Shown: positions 53,156 to 62,030, counted from the first letter of the stretch. The stretch: 64,000 nt of DNA from Caballeronia sp. dw_19 (GCF_018449515.1 NZ_JAAVUQ010000015.1:123367-187366), one strand, 5' to 3'. Notes: generated from the sequence alone by a model not told the origin. Numbers and translations are program-made.

Positions 53156-54400
53156 ATGTTGGAAACCCTATTCACTCGCCCTTGTCATCTGGCTCGACAC
53201 CGCTCCAACCCGTTCGCCGCATCGATAGATCAGTATCTCGAGCATTGCGTGGAACAAGGCTATCCACGGTCGTCTTTGAAGAAGATCGCCTGGGTGTTGA
53301 TGGCTTTTTCGCAAAGCCTTGACCTGTCCCGAACGAAGCGGATCACCCGTCAGGAGATCGCGTTTGCGGTAGATCACCGCGTTCGTTTTGCCCGGCGACC
53401 AGAGCACGCCGCGGATTCGAGAAGCTCACGACTGTTGTTCATCCATATCGCAACCGCATGGCTGCGTTTTCTCGGCTATCTGGAGGAGGATCTAGTCGAG
53501 CCGCAGCCCTTCGCGCACCTGGTCGATGATTTCGTGAATTTCATGGCCGAAGAGCGAGGCCTGTCCGCCGCAACCATAACGTTTCGTCGTGAACAGGTCA
53601 CGCATTTTCTGGAAATGACCTGGCCCGCAAGGGGCGCCCTCAATGCGATCTCGATTCAGGACATCAATGCCTATCTCGCCCGGCAAGGCGGACGCGGTTG
53701 GAGCAGAAGGTCGCTGCATACGCTCGCGGACGCATTGCGCAGTTTTTTCCGTCATGCCCAGGCCCAGGGATGGACGGGCAACATCGCGGCGGCCATTACA
53801 TCGCCGCGCATATACGCCCAGGAAGGCCTCCCCCTCGGGCCACGCTGGGACGAGGTGCAACAACTCATCGGGTGCTTCACCGGTAACAGTGCAGTCGACC
53901 TTCGCGATCGGGCTATCGTACTGCTACTCGCAGTCTACGGCCTGCGTCGTGGCGAGGTTGCCCGACTTCGTCTCGAGGATCTGGACTGGGCCGGTGAGAA
54001 GATCTATGTGACGCGCCCAAAGCAGCGCTGTACGCAACAGTATCCCCTGGATCCCGTCGTTGGCGACGCGATCGTCCGGTACCTGAAGGAAGCCCGGCCA
54101 CGATGCGTTCATCGCCAGGTGTTTCTGAGTCTTGATGCTCCCATTCGCCCGCTCTTGCCGGGCTGTATCAGTCCCATTGTGCGTTCGCGCCTGGCCGCTC
54201 TCGGGATCCAAACCCCGCGACGTGGCGCCCATTGCCTGAGACATGCCTGTGCCCGGCAGCTGCTGGCTGGAGGCTTCTCCCTCAAGCAAATCGGTGACCA
54301 TCTCGGTCATCGTAGCGCCGCGGCGACCAGGGAGTACGTCAAGGTCGACCTCGACGGTTTGCGGCAAGTGGCCGAACTCAATCTGGAGGCGCTGTCATGA
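53156..54400 (+). CDS. Tyrosine recombinase, RIT subunit A
   Basis: A 414-residue phage-integrase-family protein. The N-terminal SAM-like core-binding part covers about residues 20-200. Catalytic residues are Arg in YGLRRGEVARL, His/Arg in HCLRHACARQL, His in HLGHRSAAAT and Tyr in REYVKVDL. AAAGGAGGG precedes the ATG. The stop overlaps the next start by four bases (ATGA), which indicates coupled translation. Confidence 0.93.
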   Translation: MLETLFTRPCHLARHRSNPFAASIDQYLEHCVEQGYPRSSLKKIAWVLMAFSQSLDLSRTKRITRQEIAFAVDHRVRFARRPEHAADSRSSRLLFIHIATAWLRFLGYLEEDLVEPQPFAHLVDDFVNFMAEERGLSAATITFRREQVTHFLEMTWPARGALNAISIQDINAYLARQGGRGWSRRSLHTLADALRSFFRHAQAQGWTGNIAAAITSPRIYAQEGLPLGPRWDEVQQLIGCFTGNSAVDLRDRAIVLLLAVYGLRRGEVARLRLEDLDWAGEKIYVTRPKQRCTQQYPLDPVVGDAIVRYLKEARPRCVHRQVFLSLDAPIRPLLPGCISPIVRSRLAALGIQTPRRGAHCLRHACARQLLAGGFSLKQIGDHLGHRSAAATREYVKVDLDGLRQVAELNLEALS

Positions 54401-55335
54401 AACTCTCCGATTTTTCGCATGAGTACGTGGCGTACAAACGCGCGCTGGGCATGCGTTTCGATACAGAGGCAGAGATGCTGGCTGCGTTCTGCCGGCGTGT
54501 CGGCGATGCAGCGTTGGTCGATGTCACCGCGGATCAGGTAAGGAGCTATCTTGACGGTCACCTGCCCCTGTCCAGTTACTGGGAGCGCAAACACACGGTG
54601 CTCAACGGGCTGTTCCGGTTTGCCATGCAGTGCGACTACGTCAAGGTTTCGCCGGTTCCTTGCCGCCATCCGCAATTCCCGCCACCTCTGATTCCCTACA
54701 TCTATTCACAGGATGAGCTAAAGCGCCTCCTCGCTTCAACACCAGCTGCGTGCGGCCCGCTAGTTCCCATGGAGGCGTTTGTTTTCCGCACTCTGCTCCT
54801 GTTGTTGTATGCAGCCTGCCTTCGACTCGGCGAAGCGCTGCGACTTACGATGAACGACGTCGATCTGGATCAGGCCGTGCTTTGTGTTCGAGAGACCAAA
54901 TTTTACAAGGCGAGAATGGTCCCTCTTGGCAAGGATTTGACCATGGCGTTGAGCCATTATGTCCGGCAACGCAATCTCGTTCATGCGCATGATCCGGAGT
55001 CACCGTTCTTTTGTTTCCGCGATGATCGTCCCTTAAGCCAGTCAGCAGTACGATACGCTTTCCGACGACTGCGTGCGATCGCCGGTGTCAGTCGTCACGA
55101 TGGTGCCCGCTATCAGCCACGGATTCATGATCTTCGGCACAGCGGCACGGGCCATCGCCTGGTGGCCTGGTATCGCAGCGGAGCGGATCTACAGCGGCTT
55201 TTGCCGCAGCTGGCAACGTACCTCGGCCATATCGATCTCGCTGCGACACAACGTTATCTCACGATGACCCCGGAACTTTTGCGCGAAGCGAGCCTTCGTT
55301 TCGAGCGGTATGCCAAGGAGCCCCATCATGAATGA
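54397..55335 (+). CDS. Tyrosine recombinase, RIT subunit B
   Basis: A 312-residue integrase-family protein. Catalytic Arg is in YAACLRLGEALRL, His/Arg in IHDLRHSGTGHRL, His in TYLGHIDLAATQ and Tyr in RYLTMTPEL. An insert of about 12 residues (WYRSGADLQRLLPQ) between the HxxR and HxxH regions is usual for the middle RIT member. It overlaps the third gene by eight bases. Confidence 0.93.
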   Translation: MKLSDFSHEYVAYKRALGMRFDTEAEMLAAFCRRVGDAALVDVTADQVRSYLDGHLPLSSYWERKHTVLNGLFRFAMQCDYVKVSPVPCRHPQFPPPLIPYIYSQDELKRLLASTPAACGPLVPMEAFVFRTLLLLLYAACLRLGEALRLTMNDVDLDQAVLCVRETKFYKARMVPLGKDLTMALSHYVRQRNLVHAHDPESPFFCFRDDRPLSQSAVRYAFRRLRAIAGVSRHDGARYQPRIHDLRHSGTGHRLVAWYRSGADLQRLLPQLATYLGHIDLAATQRYLTMTPELLREASLRFERYAKEPHHE

Positions 55336-56323
55336 CACAGCCTTGCTCGGACCCTGGGTCCGGCGTTTCCTGCTCGAACATCTGGTCGCTGAACGCAATC
55401 TCGCCGTGAATACCAAAAAGAGCTATCGCGACATGCTCATGCTGTTACTTCCCTATGTCGCCGGAAAGCTCAAGAAGCCAATCGATCGTCTGACGGTCAC
55501 CGATCTGTCGGCGCAAGTCGTGCGTCTGTTTCTGACTCACGTGGAGCAACAGCGCGGTTGCACGATCGCGACGCGCAATCAGCGCCTGGGAGGTATTCAC
55601 GCATTGGCGCGATTCATCGGCGAGCATAGCCCCGAGCATATCGAGTGGTACGGCCAGATCCGTTTGATTCCCTTCAAAAAGGCCAGCCAACCATCGATTA
55701 CCTATCTGGACAGGCAGGAAATGGATACGCTTCTTGCTGCACATGACGAGCATAGCGCGCAAGGGCGACGTGAACAGGGTTTGCTGCTATTTCTCTACAA
55801 CTCCGGCGCGCGGGCCAGTGAAGCCGCGCAGGTCAAGATCAAGGATGTCGATTGGCATGCGCAGTGCGTCTGCATTGTCGGCAAAGGAAACAAACAGCGC
55901 CGCTGCCCGCTCTGGACCGATACCCTCGATGAATTGCGCCTGTTGGCGGGCAAACGGGACGGGGCGGAGCCGGTATTCCTCAACCGCTGCGATCGACCGA
56001 TGACCCGATCAGGCATCCATGCGTTGGTAAAGCGTTGTGCCGCCCGCGCTGGTGATCACATGTCATCACTCAAAGACAAGAAAGTGGGACCCCACGTGAT
56101 TCGGCACAGTACGGCCTCCCATCTGCTGCAGTCGGGTGTCGACATCAACACCATACGGGCCTGGCTTGGACATGTCTCGCTGACCACCACGAACGTCTAT
56201 GCCGAAATCAATCTGGAGACCAAGGCTCGCGCATTGGCAACGTGTGCAGTGTCCGGCACGACGAAGGCAAGAAAGCGCTGGCGCGACCAGCCTGACCTGA
56301 TGGCGTTCCTGCGCAGCTTGTAA
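55328..56323 (+). CDS. Tyrosine recombinase, RIT subunit C
   Basis: A 331-residue integrase-family protein: Arg in YNSGARASEAAQV, His/Arg in HVIRHSTASHLL, His in WLGHVSLTTTN and Tyr in VYAEINLETKA. The ATG at 55328 overlaps the stop of the B gene; the frame open from 55310 is not used. All three catalytic sets look intact, so the RIT element may be active. Confidence 0.93.
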   Translation: MNDTALLGPWVRRFLLEHLVAERNLAVNTKKSYRDMLMLLLPYVAGKLKKPIDRLTVTDLSAQVVRLFLTHVEQQRGCTIATRNQRLGGIHALARFIGEHSPEHIEWYGQIRLIPFKKASQPSITYLDRQEMDTLLAAHDEHSAQGRREQGLLLFLYNSGARASEAAQVKIKDVDWHAQCVCIVGKGNKQRRCPLWTDTLDELRLLAGKRDGAEPVFLNRCDRPMTRSGIHALVKRCAARAGDHMSSLKDKKVGPHVIRHSTASHLLQSGVDINTIRAWLGHVSLTTTNVYAEINLETKARALATCAVSGTTKARKRWRDQPDLMAFLRSL

Positions 56324-56385
56324 CCCGAAAGTTATGCGGCGGCCGTATCTCCTAAATCCATGCTGCATACGTGCACAGAACACCG

Positions 56386-56445
56386 CCGCGACATATATCT
56401 GCCCGGCACATAACCCTCGATATGGACTCAAGTCCATATCGAGGG
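56386..56445. repeat. RIT right inverted repeat plus a 32-base perfect hairpin
   Basis: The right repeat (56386-56419) mirrors 53019-53052. Overlapping its last six bases is a second palindrome at 56414-56445, with arms CCCTCGATATGGACT and AGTCCATATCGAGGG around a CA loop. The hairpin carries CGAGGG again at its outer side, next to the continuing transposase codons. Nothing like the hairpin stands at the left junction, so it is asymmetric: it may be a relic of integration or part of the element. Confidence 0.85.
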
Positions 56446-57022
56446 TAAGGGCAAGTTGGAGCGCTGGCATCGCAGCTTACGGGCTCAATTCCTCAGCGAG
56501 CTCGACACCACGCACATCCATGATCTGGCGGACCTCAACGCGCGCCTATGGGCTTGGGTCGAACAGATTTACCATCGCACCGAACATAGCGGTCTGGGTA
56601 ACCAGACGCCGCTCGCCCGCTATCAGCAGGACCTACCCCGTATCGGCACACTCGGCGCACGCGCCGCACAACTGGACGAACTGTTCCTGCACCGTATCGA
56701 GCGCTACGTGCGCCGCGACGGCACCGTGTCATTTCAGGGCAAACGCTTCGAAGTGCCATACGAGCTGGTCGGCAAGACCGTGCTGCTCGTGGTGGACCCC
56801 CATACGGGAACCGTCAAGGGCGTAGAAAGTGAGGCGGGCGAGTCCTTGGGCGTCGCAACCCTGCTTGACGCGCTCGCCAATCGCACACGCAAGCGGCGCA
56901 AATCCCAGCCTGAGGCCGTCGCACCGGCCGCGACAGGAAACGACGCGCCGATCGAGAACGCAGCGCACGGCCCCAATCTTGTCGAACTCGCCTATCAACG
57001 CCACTACGCCCGGGAGCTGTGA
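56440..57022 (+). pseudogene. DDE transposase, 3' part
   Basis: The continuation of the gene at 52252: KGKLERWHRSLRAQFL holds the catalytic Glu, and a Mu-type C-terminal beta-barrel follows (VSFQGKRFEVPYELVGKTVL, LLVVDPHTGTVKGVES). With the 5' part, about 450 residues would be restored. It ends two bases before the ATPase gene. Because the third catalytic residue is separated from the first two, neither part can be active alone. Confidence 0.87.
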
Positions 57023-57023
57023 T

Positions 57024-57818
57024 ATGTATCGACAACACTTCGGTCTACGTTGCGCGCCGCTCTCCAAAGAACATAGTGAGTTGTGGGATGACGGCGCCTT
57101 GGCGCAATTTAACGAACGCTTCCAGTGGCTACTGCACAGTCCCGGTATTGGCTTGCTCACGGGCGAGCCCGGCGTGGGCAAGACTGCCGCGTTACGCCAC
57201 GCAGCACTGGCCTTGAATCCCCATCGATATCAGGTCATCTATCTGGCTGAAACCGAGTTCGGGCGCATCGATCTGTACCGCAGCCTCGCTCGCGCGCTGG
57301 GTCTGGAGCCGGCCTATCGGCGTGCCGACCTGTGGCGTGATCTGAAGCTGCGCATCCAGGAACTCGTCGAGAGCAAACAGTTGTTGCCCGTTTGGATTAT
57401 CGACGAAGCGCAGAACCTACCCCTCGAATTCTTCCGCGACTTCCCGGCCTTCCTGAACTTCGCCTTCGATTCGCGCGACCTGCTCACCGTCTGGCTCGCA
57501 GGCCATCCGAGTCTGGGCCAAACGCTCGAGCGTGCGCCGTACGCAGCTTTATATGGACGTATCCAGGCTCGCGTTCAACTCAAACCCGTGATCGAACGCG
57601 AGCGCTTCGCCTTGTTCATCCAACACGCATTGAAGAGCGCCGGCTGCAGTCACACGTTGCTGGCCGAATCTGGCCTGGAGTTACTTCGCCAGGCCTCTCG
57701 CGGCTTGCCCCGGCAAGCAGGGCGGATTCTGCGCACCGCGATGCAGATGGCCGTGCCCAAAGGACTGAACCATCTACCCGACGAACTGCTACAACAGGCA
57801 ATCGAGGAGTTGAAATGA
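57024..57818 (+). CDS. ExeA/TniB-like AAA ATPase of the transposon
   Basis: A 264-residue ATPase. It starts MYRQHFGLRCAPLSKEHSEL; Walker A is LTGEPGVGKTAALRH (about 43-57), Walker B is PVWIIDEAQNLPLEFF and sensor region LAGHPSLGQTLERAPYAAL. In Tn7/Mu/Tn5053-like elements this partner helps choose the target and stimulates the transposase. The frame is open from 56829, but ATG 57024, just after the transposase stop, gives the standard N-terminus. It appears intact. Confidence 0.88.
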   Translation: MYRQHFGLRCAPLSKEHSELWDDGALAQFNERFQWLLHSPGIGLLTGEPGVGKTAALRHAALALNPHRYQVIYLAETEFGRIDLYRSLARALGLEPAYRRADLWRDLKLRIQELVESKQLLPVWIIDEAQNLPLEFFRDFPAFLNFAFDSRDLLTVWLAGHPSLGQTLERAPYAALYGRIQARVQLKPVIERERFALFIQHALKSAGCSHTLLAESGLELLRQASRGLPRQAGRILRTAMQMAVPKGLNHLPDELLQQAIEELK

Positions 57819-58015
57819 CGCCCGAGTTTGACACGCTGTTCCCCGATGGCATCCCTGATTCTTGTGCTCGTGCTCTGAGCGACTTCCTCTACCGCCTCGC
57901 CCTTGTATGCGAACAACGATACGAGCACGAACTGCGTCGCGACTCCGACAAACGCTATCGCGAGACAATGGATCCCGATCAACCATGGCGCCGTAAAACC
58001 GACCCTCCAATCTAG
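57815..58015 (+). CDS. Small accessory protein of the transposon
   Basis: A 66-residue protein, MTPEFDTLFPDGIPDSCARA to RRKTDPPI, whose start overlaps the ATPase stop (ATGA). The middle is helical (LSDFLYRLALVCEQRYEHEL). Translational coupling and its place inside the transposon end suggest a real gene. Function unknown. Confidence 0.65.
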   Translation: MTPEFDTLFPDGIPDSCARALSDFLYRLALVCEQRYEHELRRDSDKRYRETMDPDQPWRRKTDPPI

Positions 58016-58022
58016 CGCCGCC

Positions 58023-58069
58023 GTCGCGTACTAAACGAGCCCCATTCCATTGCTCATTTAGTGCGCGAC
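58023..58069. repeat. Subterminal inverted sites at the transposon right end
   Basis: GTCGCGTACTAAA (58023-58035) and TTTAGTGCGCGAC (58057-58069) are inverted copies with one mismatch; a third related TTTAGGCCGGGACG reaches the outer end at 58133. Repeated sites near one end are usual for transposase binding in Tn7/Mu-like elements. Confidence 0.65.
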
Positions 58070-58176
58070 GCCCCTCCCAATCTCACGCCACATAGCTCGC
58101 GACGACAACCCTAATTTAGGCCGGGACGTAACACCACCCAGTTCTACTCGTTGGTGATGTAAGCTATCCTTATCAT

Positions 58177-59066
58177 ATGGCCTTCGTACGACTGAACCGC
58201 CTTACCGCGACAGAACCGGCGCTCTCCGCCGATCTGTGGACGCAGGTACGTGCGGAACTGGATGCCCGATGTGACGGAGACGAGCTCGGCGGATTGACCC
58301 CGACCGAGGAAGAAGCGCGTCAGTGGCGCATCGCGCGTGCGGCCATTTTATTGATGGGGGACTCGGGTGTACGACGCGACGAAGCGGCCAACGCACGCCG
58401 GGAAAACCTGAGCGAGGCCGTCGTGAGCTCGGGCGGGCTTGCCAAAACTTCCGCCAAGGGGATGACCAGGTCATCCCCGACAGCCGCGGCAAGTGAGACG
58501 GCACCCCCACAAACAGGCGTGACGGTATGGGCGTTGAGCATCGTCGGCAAGCGCCGCAAACAACGCACGGTCCCGGTGAGCGCGGCGGCGGTCGCCGCGT
58601 TGCGCGCGCACTGGGTGGATCGAGAGAAAGACTTCGATGCGCCGTTGGTCGAGGGGCCGTTGATTGCGCCGCTCGTCATCAATGGCACCGAGATGCGTCG
58701 CAGGCCAAACACGGCGACGCATCGGAAGGCAAGGGCGACGCGCCACATGAGCCGCATTGGCCTCAAGCACCCTACGCGGCGGATGCGCTCGCACGCCTGG
58801 TGCGCGAAGCGGTGCGACGCATCGCCGGTGATCTGCTGCGCGAGGGCGCGCTGTCCTACGATGCGCACGCGAAACTCCTCGCGACCTCGGCGCATGCGTT
58901 TCGCCACACCTTCGGCACCCGGGCGGTTGCCCGGGACATGCCCATCGACGTGGTGCAGCGCATTCTCGGTCATGCCTCCTCGCAGACTACGTCGATTTAC
59001 GTCCACGCGGAACGCCAGCGCATGCTCGATGCTGCGACGCAATATTATTCAGAAGACAGCGGGTAG
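58177..59066 (+). pseudogene. Tyrosine integrase, frameshifted and 5'-shortened
   Basis: The first frame (from ATG 58177) gives LTPTEEEARQWRIARAAILL and GDSGVRRDEAANARRENL with the catalytic Arg, to about 58690. The second frame gives LATSAHAFRHTFGTRAVARD, VVQRILGHASSQTTSIYVHA with His, Arg, His and Tyr, to the stop at 59066. The join GTEMRRRP versus DASQAKHGDASEGKGD places the frameshift near 58690-58710. Compared with Burkholderia integrases of this kind, the N-terminal SAM-like domain is missing. It is probably a relic of island integration. Confidence 0.8.
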
Positions 59067-59215
59067 TTGCCGTCGGAAAATTTCAACGCAGGAGCGGGGC
59101 GCTGTCGCTGTGATACTCGCATTGCTCCGCCTCAACGGCCCTTCTGTCTGGTGCGGTATCCTGCCGGGTCGGCAGGCATACGGGCTGTCGATTTATTTAA
59201 TGGAGAAAACTCAAC

Positions 59216-59491
59216 ATGAACAAGCAGGATCTTATTGACGCAGTGGCAAACGAAGTGGGCATCACGAAATTGGCTACTGCCGAAGCGATCGACGCATTTC
59301 TTGATGCTGTGACTCAAGCGGTGGTCAGGGGCGATGCCGTTCAACTGATCGGATTTGGGTCTTTCAGCAGCGGCACGCGGGCCGCGCGAACGGGTCGCAA
59401 CCCGAAGACCGGCGCGCCGCTTCAGATCGCAGCCTCGAAGACCGTCAAGTTCACCGTCGGCAAAGGATTCAAGGACGCCGTGAACCGGTAG
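59216..59491 (+). CDS. HU-family nucleoid protein
   Basis: A 91-residue HU protein: MNKQDLIDAVANEVGITKLA, then the beta-arm GFGSFSSGTRAARTGRNPKT with the DNA-intercalating region NPKTGAPL, and ending VGKGFKDAVNR. It bends and packs DNA as a dimer. GGAGAAAAC precedes the ATG. Its location in island DNA near an integrase suggests an accessory copy rather than the main chromosomal gene. Confidence 0.93.
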   Translation: MNKQDLIDAVANEVGITKLATAEAIDAFLDAVTQAVVRGDAVQLIGFGSFSSGTRAARTGRNPKTGAPLQIAASKTVKFTVGKGFKDAVNR

Positions 59492-60408
59492 GGCGTTGAA
59501 CGCGGTGTCCGCTCGCGGCGCGCCGTGTCGCGGGCGGGCGCCGTTACGATTCGACAACGGTCCACTGGCGGTTAGCTCCGATGCCGATGCCGGTGCGCGC
59601 GCGAATAACTGGCTCGTCGAACAGTTTTGGATTTCTCCACCTCATCGCGCGGCGCGGCTCGACACCATCTGCGTGCAGCGAGCGAATCACGATGTGCACT
59701 CACCGTGCATTTCCCAACACCCCGGCGATTCGATCCGCGTTCCCGACCAACGCTCCACGTTTCGCCTGGAGGGGGAATTTCCATGGACGAAGTGGCTCAC
59801 AATAGGTGGGCGGCATGACATTGAGCGGGCAATGCGACGCCCGCAGGCCGAATAGCGGACGGCCATCGTGGTGGCCAAGCTGCGGGTACAAAAGTGCCGC
59901 GGGAGCACAGCCGCGCAGAAACATCGTTACGGCTATCCTCGTAGCTGGAAGGTTTAAGTGCCGACGCGAGAAGTGAGCTCGCAGGTTCTACGACGTGCCC
60001 AATCGCGTCAGCCCTGGCGCGTTAGAACACGCCGTGCGCGACGGGTTGGCGGCCTTGCTTATCCTGATGCATTTCCTTGATGCCTTTGCGGCACGGAGTC
60101 ATCCGATATTGCGTCATTTGTCGCCTTTTTTTCCTGAACGGCGGCCCGCTCGAATCGGCTAATTGCCCCGCACTAAAAGGCGCAACACCTCCCCATCCAG
60201 GGGGACACACATTACGCACGTACCAAACACGTGCAAAAACACCCGCAAACCCTCGCCGATATTGGCTTCACAGTGGTACAGGGAGCAAGCGCGCCGGGCG
60301 TGCCCAAAAAAGTCCAAATTCACGTAACCCAATGCCATCCTTCGTTTTGAAGATGGTACTATTTGCAACCAGAGGTGGTTAGATCATAATTCGCCGACGG
60401 GGGCCCTG
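59492..60408. other. Gap with one possible small-gene relic
   Basis: Apart from the minus-strand relic at 60022-60117, I see no gene in these 900 bases. Long overlapping frames after the HU gene have high-GC chance character. Confidence 0.4.
60022..60117 (-). pseudogene. Relic or small paralogue of the protein at 60864
   Basis: The minus-strand frame ends MTPCRKGIKEMHQDKQGRQP and VAHGVF. This matches the C-terminus of the protein at 60864 (LEGVREMHQNERARQA, VARRLF): same spacing, same stop position. An internal ATG (MTQYRM) would give 31 residues. The similarity suggests a duplicated small gene family in this island. Confidence 0.4.
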
Positions 60409-60825
60409 ATGCGTGACAAGTCGATTCACATCCGTGTGGAACACGACGATTACGAGAAGCTGGTGCAGCGAGCCGGCTCGATGAAAATGACACCAAGTGC
60501 GGTGGCACGGGGACTGGTTTTGCAGGGACTCTGGCCCATTGATCATAAGCATGACGCGTTGCTCGATCGGCTTGAGCGCCTTGAAATTCTCATGATGAAG
60601 GTCAGCATTCTCGCGGCCAGCGCTGTCGCATCGACTGTGATTCCTCCCGGTTTGGAGGGCGATGTGAGTGAGCTTGAAGAGGGATTCAAGGAGCAGATGC
60701 GACATCACATCAGGCAGTCGATCAAGCAGGGAAAGAACGTTGATGGGGCCTACGATAAAGGACGATTCGATGAGAGAAATGGGTCTGTGTGCGCAGCCGC
60801 CCCTAAGCTCGCCCGCGTTGATTAA
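60409..60825 (+). CDS. Hypothetical protein with a possible ribbon-helix-helix start
   Basis: A 138-residue protein. The first 45 residues (SIHIRVEHDDYEKLVQRAGS, MKMTPSAVARGLVLQGL) look like a ribbon-helix-helix/MobC-like DNA-binding domain. A helical part follows (LLDRLERLEILMMKVSILAA) that may form a coiled coil, then a polar tail. No firm family. GGGGGCCCTG stands before the ATG. It may control plasmid or island functions. Confidence 0.55.
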   Translation: MRDKSIHIRVEHDDYEKLVQRAGSMKMTPSAVARGLVLQGLWPIDHKHDALLDRLERLEILMMKVSILAASAVASTVIPPGLEGDVSELEEGFKEQMRHHIRQSIKQGKNVDGAYDKGRFDERNGSVCAAAPKLARVD

Positions 60826-60863
60826 TGCCGTTTGCGTCGATCGGCGATTCAAGGAAGCCTGCG

Positions 60864-61055
60864 ATGAACGCAGCAAATAACGACCCGACGGCTGGCGCCG
60901 GGACACCCGGAGTAGGGCGGGTAACGACGACGCAAGTACTGCCCGACGAACACCGCAGGATTGCTTCAGAGTGGATGGCGCGCGTACTCGAAGGTGTCAG
61001 GGAAATGCATCAAAATGAGCGGGCTCGCCAGGCCGTCGCGCGCAGGCTGTTTTAG
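60864..61055 (+). CDS. Small hypothetical protein
   Basis: About 63 residues from MNAANNDPTAGAG; a disordered start is followed by a helical end (EHRRIASEWMARVLEGVREM). The frame is open from 60825 (one base after the upstream stop). After the TAG at 61053 the same frame stays open for another 41 codons (QIRFIEGFVARLNDVRARLR) to 61181, so the gene may once have been longer. A similar C-terminus is found at 60022. Confidence 0.45.
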   Translation: MNAANNDPTAGAGTPGVGRVTTTQVLPDEHRRIASEWMARVLEGVREMHQNERARQAVARRLF

Positions 61056-61241
61056 GTATATCGGGCCGGCGCCGCTGTGGCGCAGATCCGATTCATTGAA
61101 GGGTTCGTGGCCAGACTGAACGACGTCCGCGCTCGTTTGCGCGCCGCGATCAGGGGGCACCTGTCGCCTAATAGCACGTAAAGCCCGTGACACAATCTTC
61201 GATCCCTTCGATCAACAACATGACGGATTCAGAGGTAAAAG

Positions 61242-61439
61242 ATGAGCGATGGATTGGTCGAGGTCTACGACTATAAAGACCCCAACGGCGAGAATCCTGA
61301 TTGGATCTGGCAAGGAACCCCTGAGCACATTGCAAAGATGGGCCTTTATCCAATCTCTGGAACGGCGAAACAAGTTCCGGTTGCCGACATTGACGAGACG
61401 GGACGATATCGGCCCGAAATGGGAACTGGGCAGCAGTAG
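61242..61439 (+). CDS. Small hypothetical protein
   Basis: A 65-residue acidic protein, MSDGLVEVYDYKDPNGENPD then WIWQGTPEHIAKMGLYPISG. AGAGGTAAAAG precedes the ATG at a good distance, and the composition is that of a real small folded protein. I do not recognise the family. Confidence 0.5.
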   Translation: MSDGLVEVYDYKDPNGENPDWIWQGTPEHIAKMGLYPISGTAKQVPVADIDETGRYRPEMGTGQQ

Positions 61440-61483
61440 CGCAAGGCTGTCGGCAAGCATGAGATGGATAACTGAGATACGGT

Positions 61484-61702
61484 ATGACTGCGCGTGAGAA
61501 ATCGTTGGTGGCGCTTACCTTGGATAAGCTCGTGGGCGCAATCATGAGCCACGAGTACGATGGAGGTGTCCCGCCGCAGGACGATCTCGCCCTGCAACTC
61601 GGCGTCAGTCGAGGCGTTATTCGTGAAGCGCTGAGCATGCTGCGCGTGCCACATCCAAAGGCTGACGTAACGATGGCGGCTACGCCCGCCGAAACCGGGT
61701 AA
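61484..61702 (+). pseudogene. GntR-family regulator fragment
   Basis: Residues 1-55 resemble the N-terminal winged helix-turn-helix of FadR-type GntR proteins (LVALTLDKLVGAIMSHEYDG, LALQLGVSRGVIREALSMLR). After RV the family pattern stops, and the frame ends at 61702 without an effector domain. It is a truncated relic. Confidence 0.6.
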
Positions 61703-62030
61703 ATTCACCGAATCACCCTTGTGTATAGAGAGGTTCGTGATATCTATTCTTCCTCAAAACGTCGAAGCTATTCATCCGTCGCTCTGGCGCGCATCTCCGC
61801 TCGCGCGTGGAATCAATGTAGGAGAATTCCAGGTCATTGTTGACGCGAGTGAGTGGCTTGGCAAGCTGAGTCCTATAACGGTAAGTTCGCACGCGCCGGT
61901 TAAACTAGAAAAGATGGAGCGGCCGTGGATTCGAGTTAATGCCCGGTACGCGCCCGTTCGCAGGTAACCACGACACCTTCATCACACTGACTCGCCACGC
62001 TCTTAGGCGGCTATCTACACGGAAAATTCA
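61703..62030. other. Gap, one doubtful short frame
   Basis: An 82-codon frame at 61719-61967 (ASPLARGINVGEFQVIVDAS) has no clear ribosome-binding site or family. No regulatory site seen. Confidence 0.3.

Larger units (their letters stand above)
53019..56419 (+). mobile_element. RIT element (recombinases in trio)
   Basis: A 3.4-kb element carrying three overlapping tyrosine-recombinase genes in one direction. Its ends are perfect 34-base inverted repeats at 53019-53052 and 56386-56419, starting CGAGGGTTATGTGCCGGGCA. It lies within a DDE transposase gene, whose frame can be rejoined as APEG/KGKLER. CGAGGGT occurs at both junctions with host sequence. RIT elements are known from many proteobacteria; their movement is poorly understood. 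Confidence 0.9.
51410..58133 (+). mobile_element. TG...CA-ended transposon with four genes, itself interrupted
   Basis: Imperfect terminal inverted repeats bound this 6.7-kb element: left TGTTGCGTCCCGCTAAATTT, right (reverse strand) TGTTACGTCCCGGCCTAAAT. It encodes a zinc-ribbon protein, a DDE transposase, an ExeA/TniB-like ATPase and a small acidic/basic protein. The 5'-TG...CA-3' ends and the transposase/ATPase pair recall the Tn7/Mu/Tn5053 style of transposition. Flanks TGCAG and CCACC do not match, so there is no 5-base duplication: one flank has been lost. Without the inner RIT element the transposon would be about 3.3 kb. Confidence 0.8.

Noticed and set aside
58134..58176. Possible attachment site or tRNA end beside the frameshifted integrase
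   Set aside because: I looked for a tRNA 3' end or repeated att core and found none.
59496..59855. A 119-codon frame directly after the HU gene
   Set aside because: No domain, poor start context, and three frames are open at once there, as expected from base composition.
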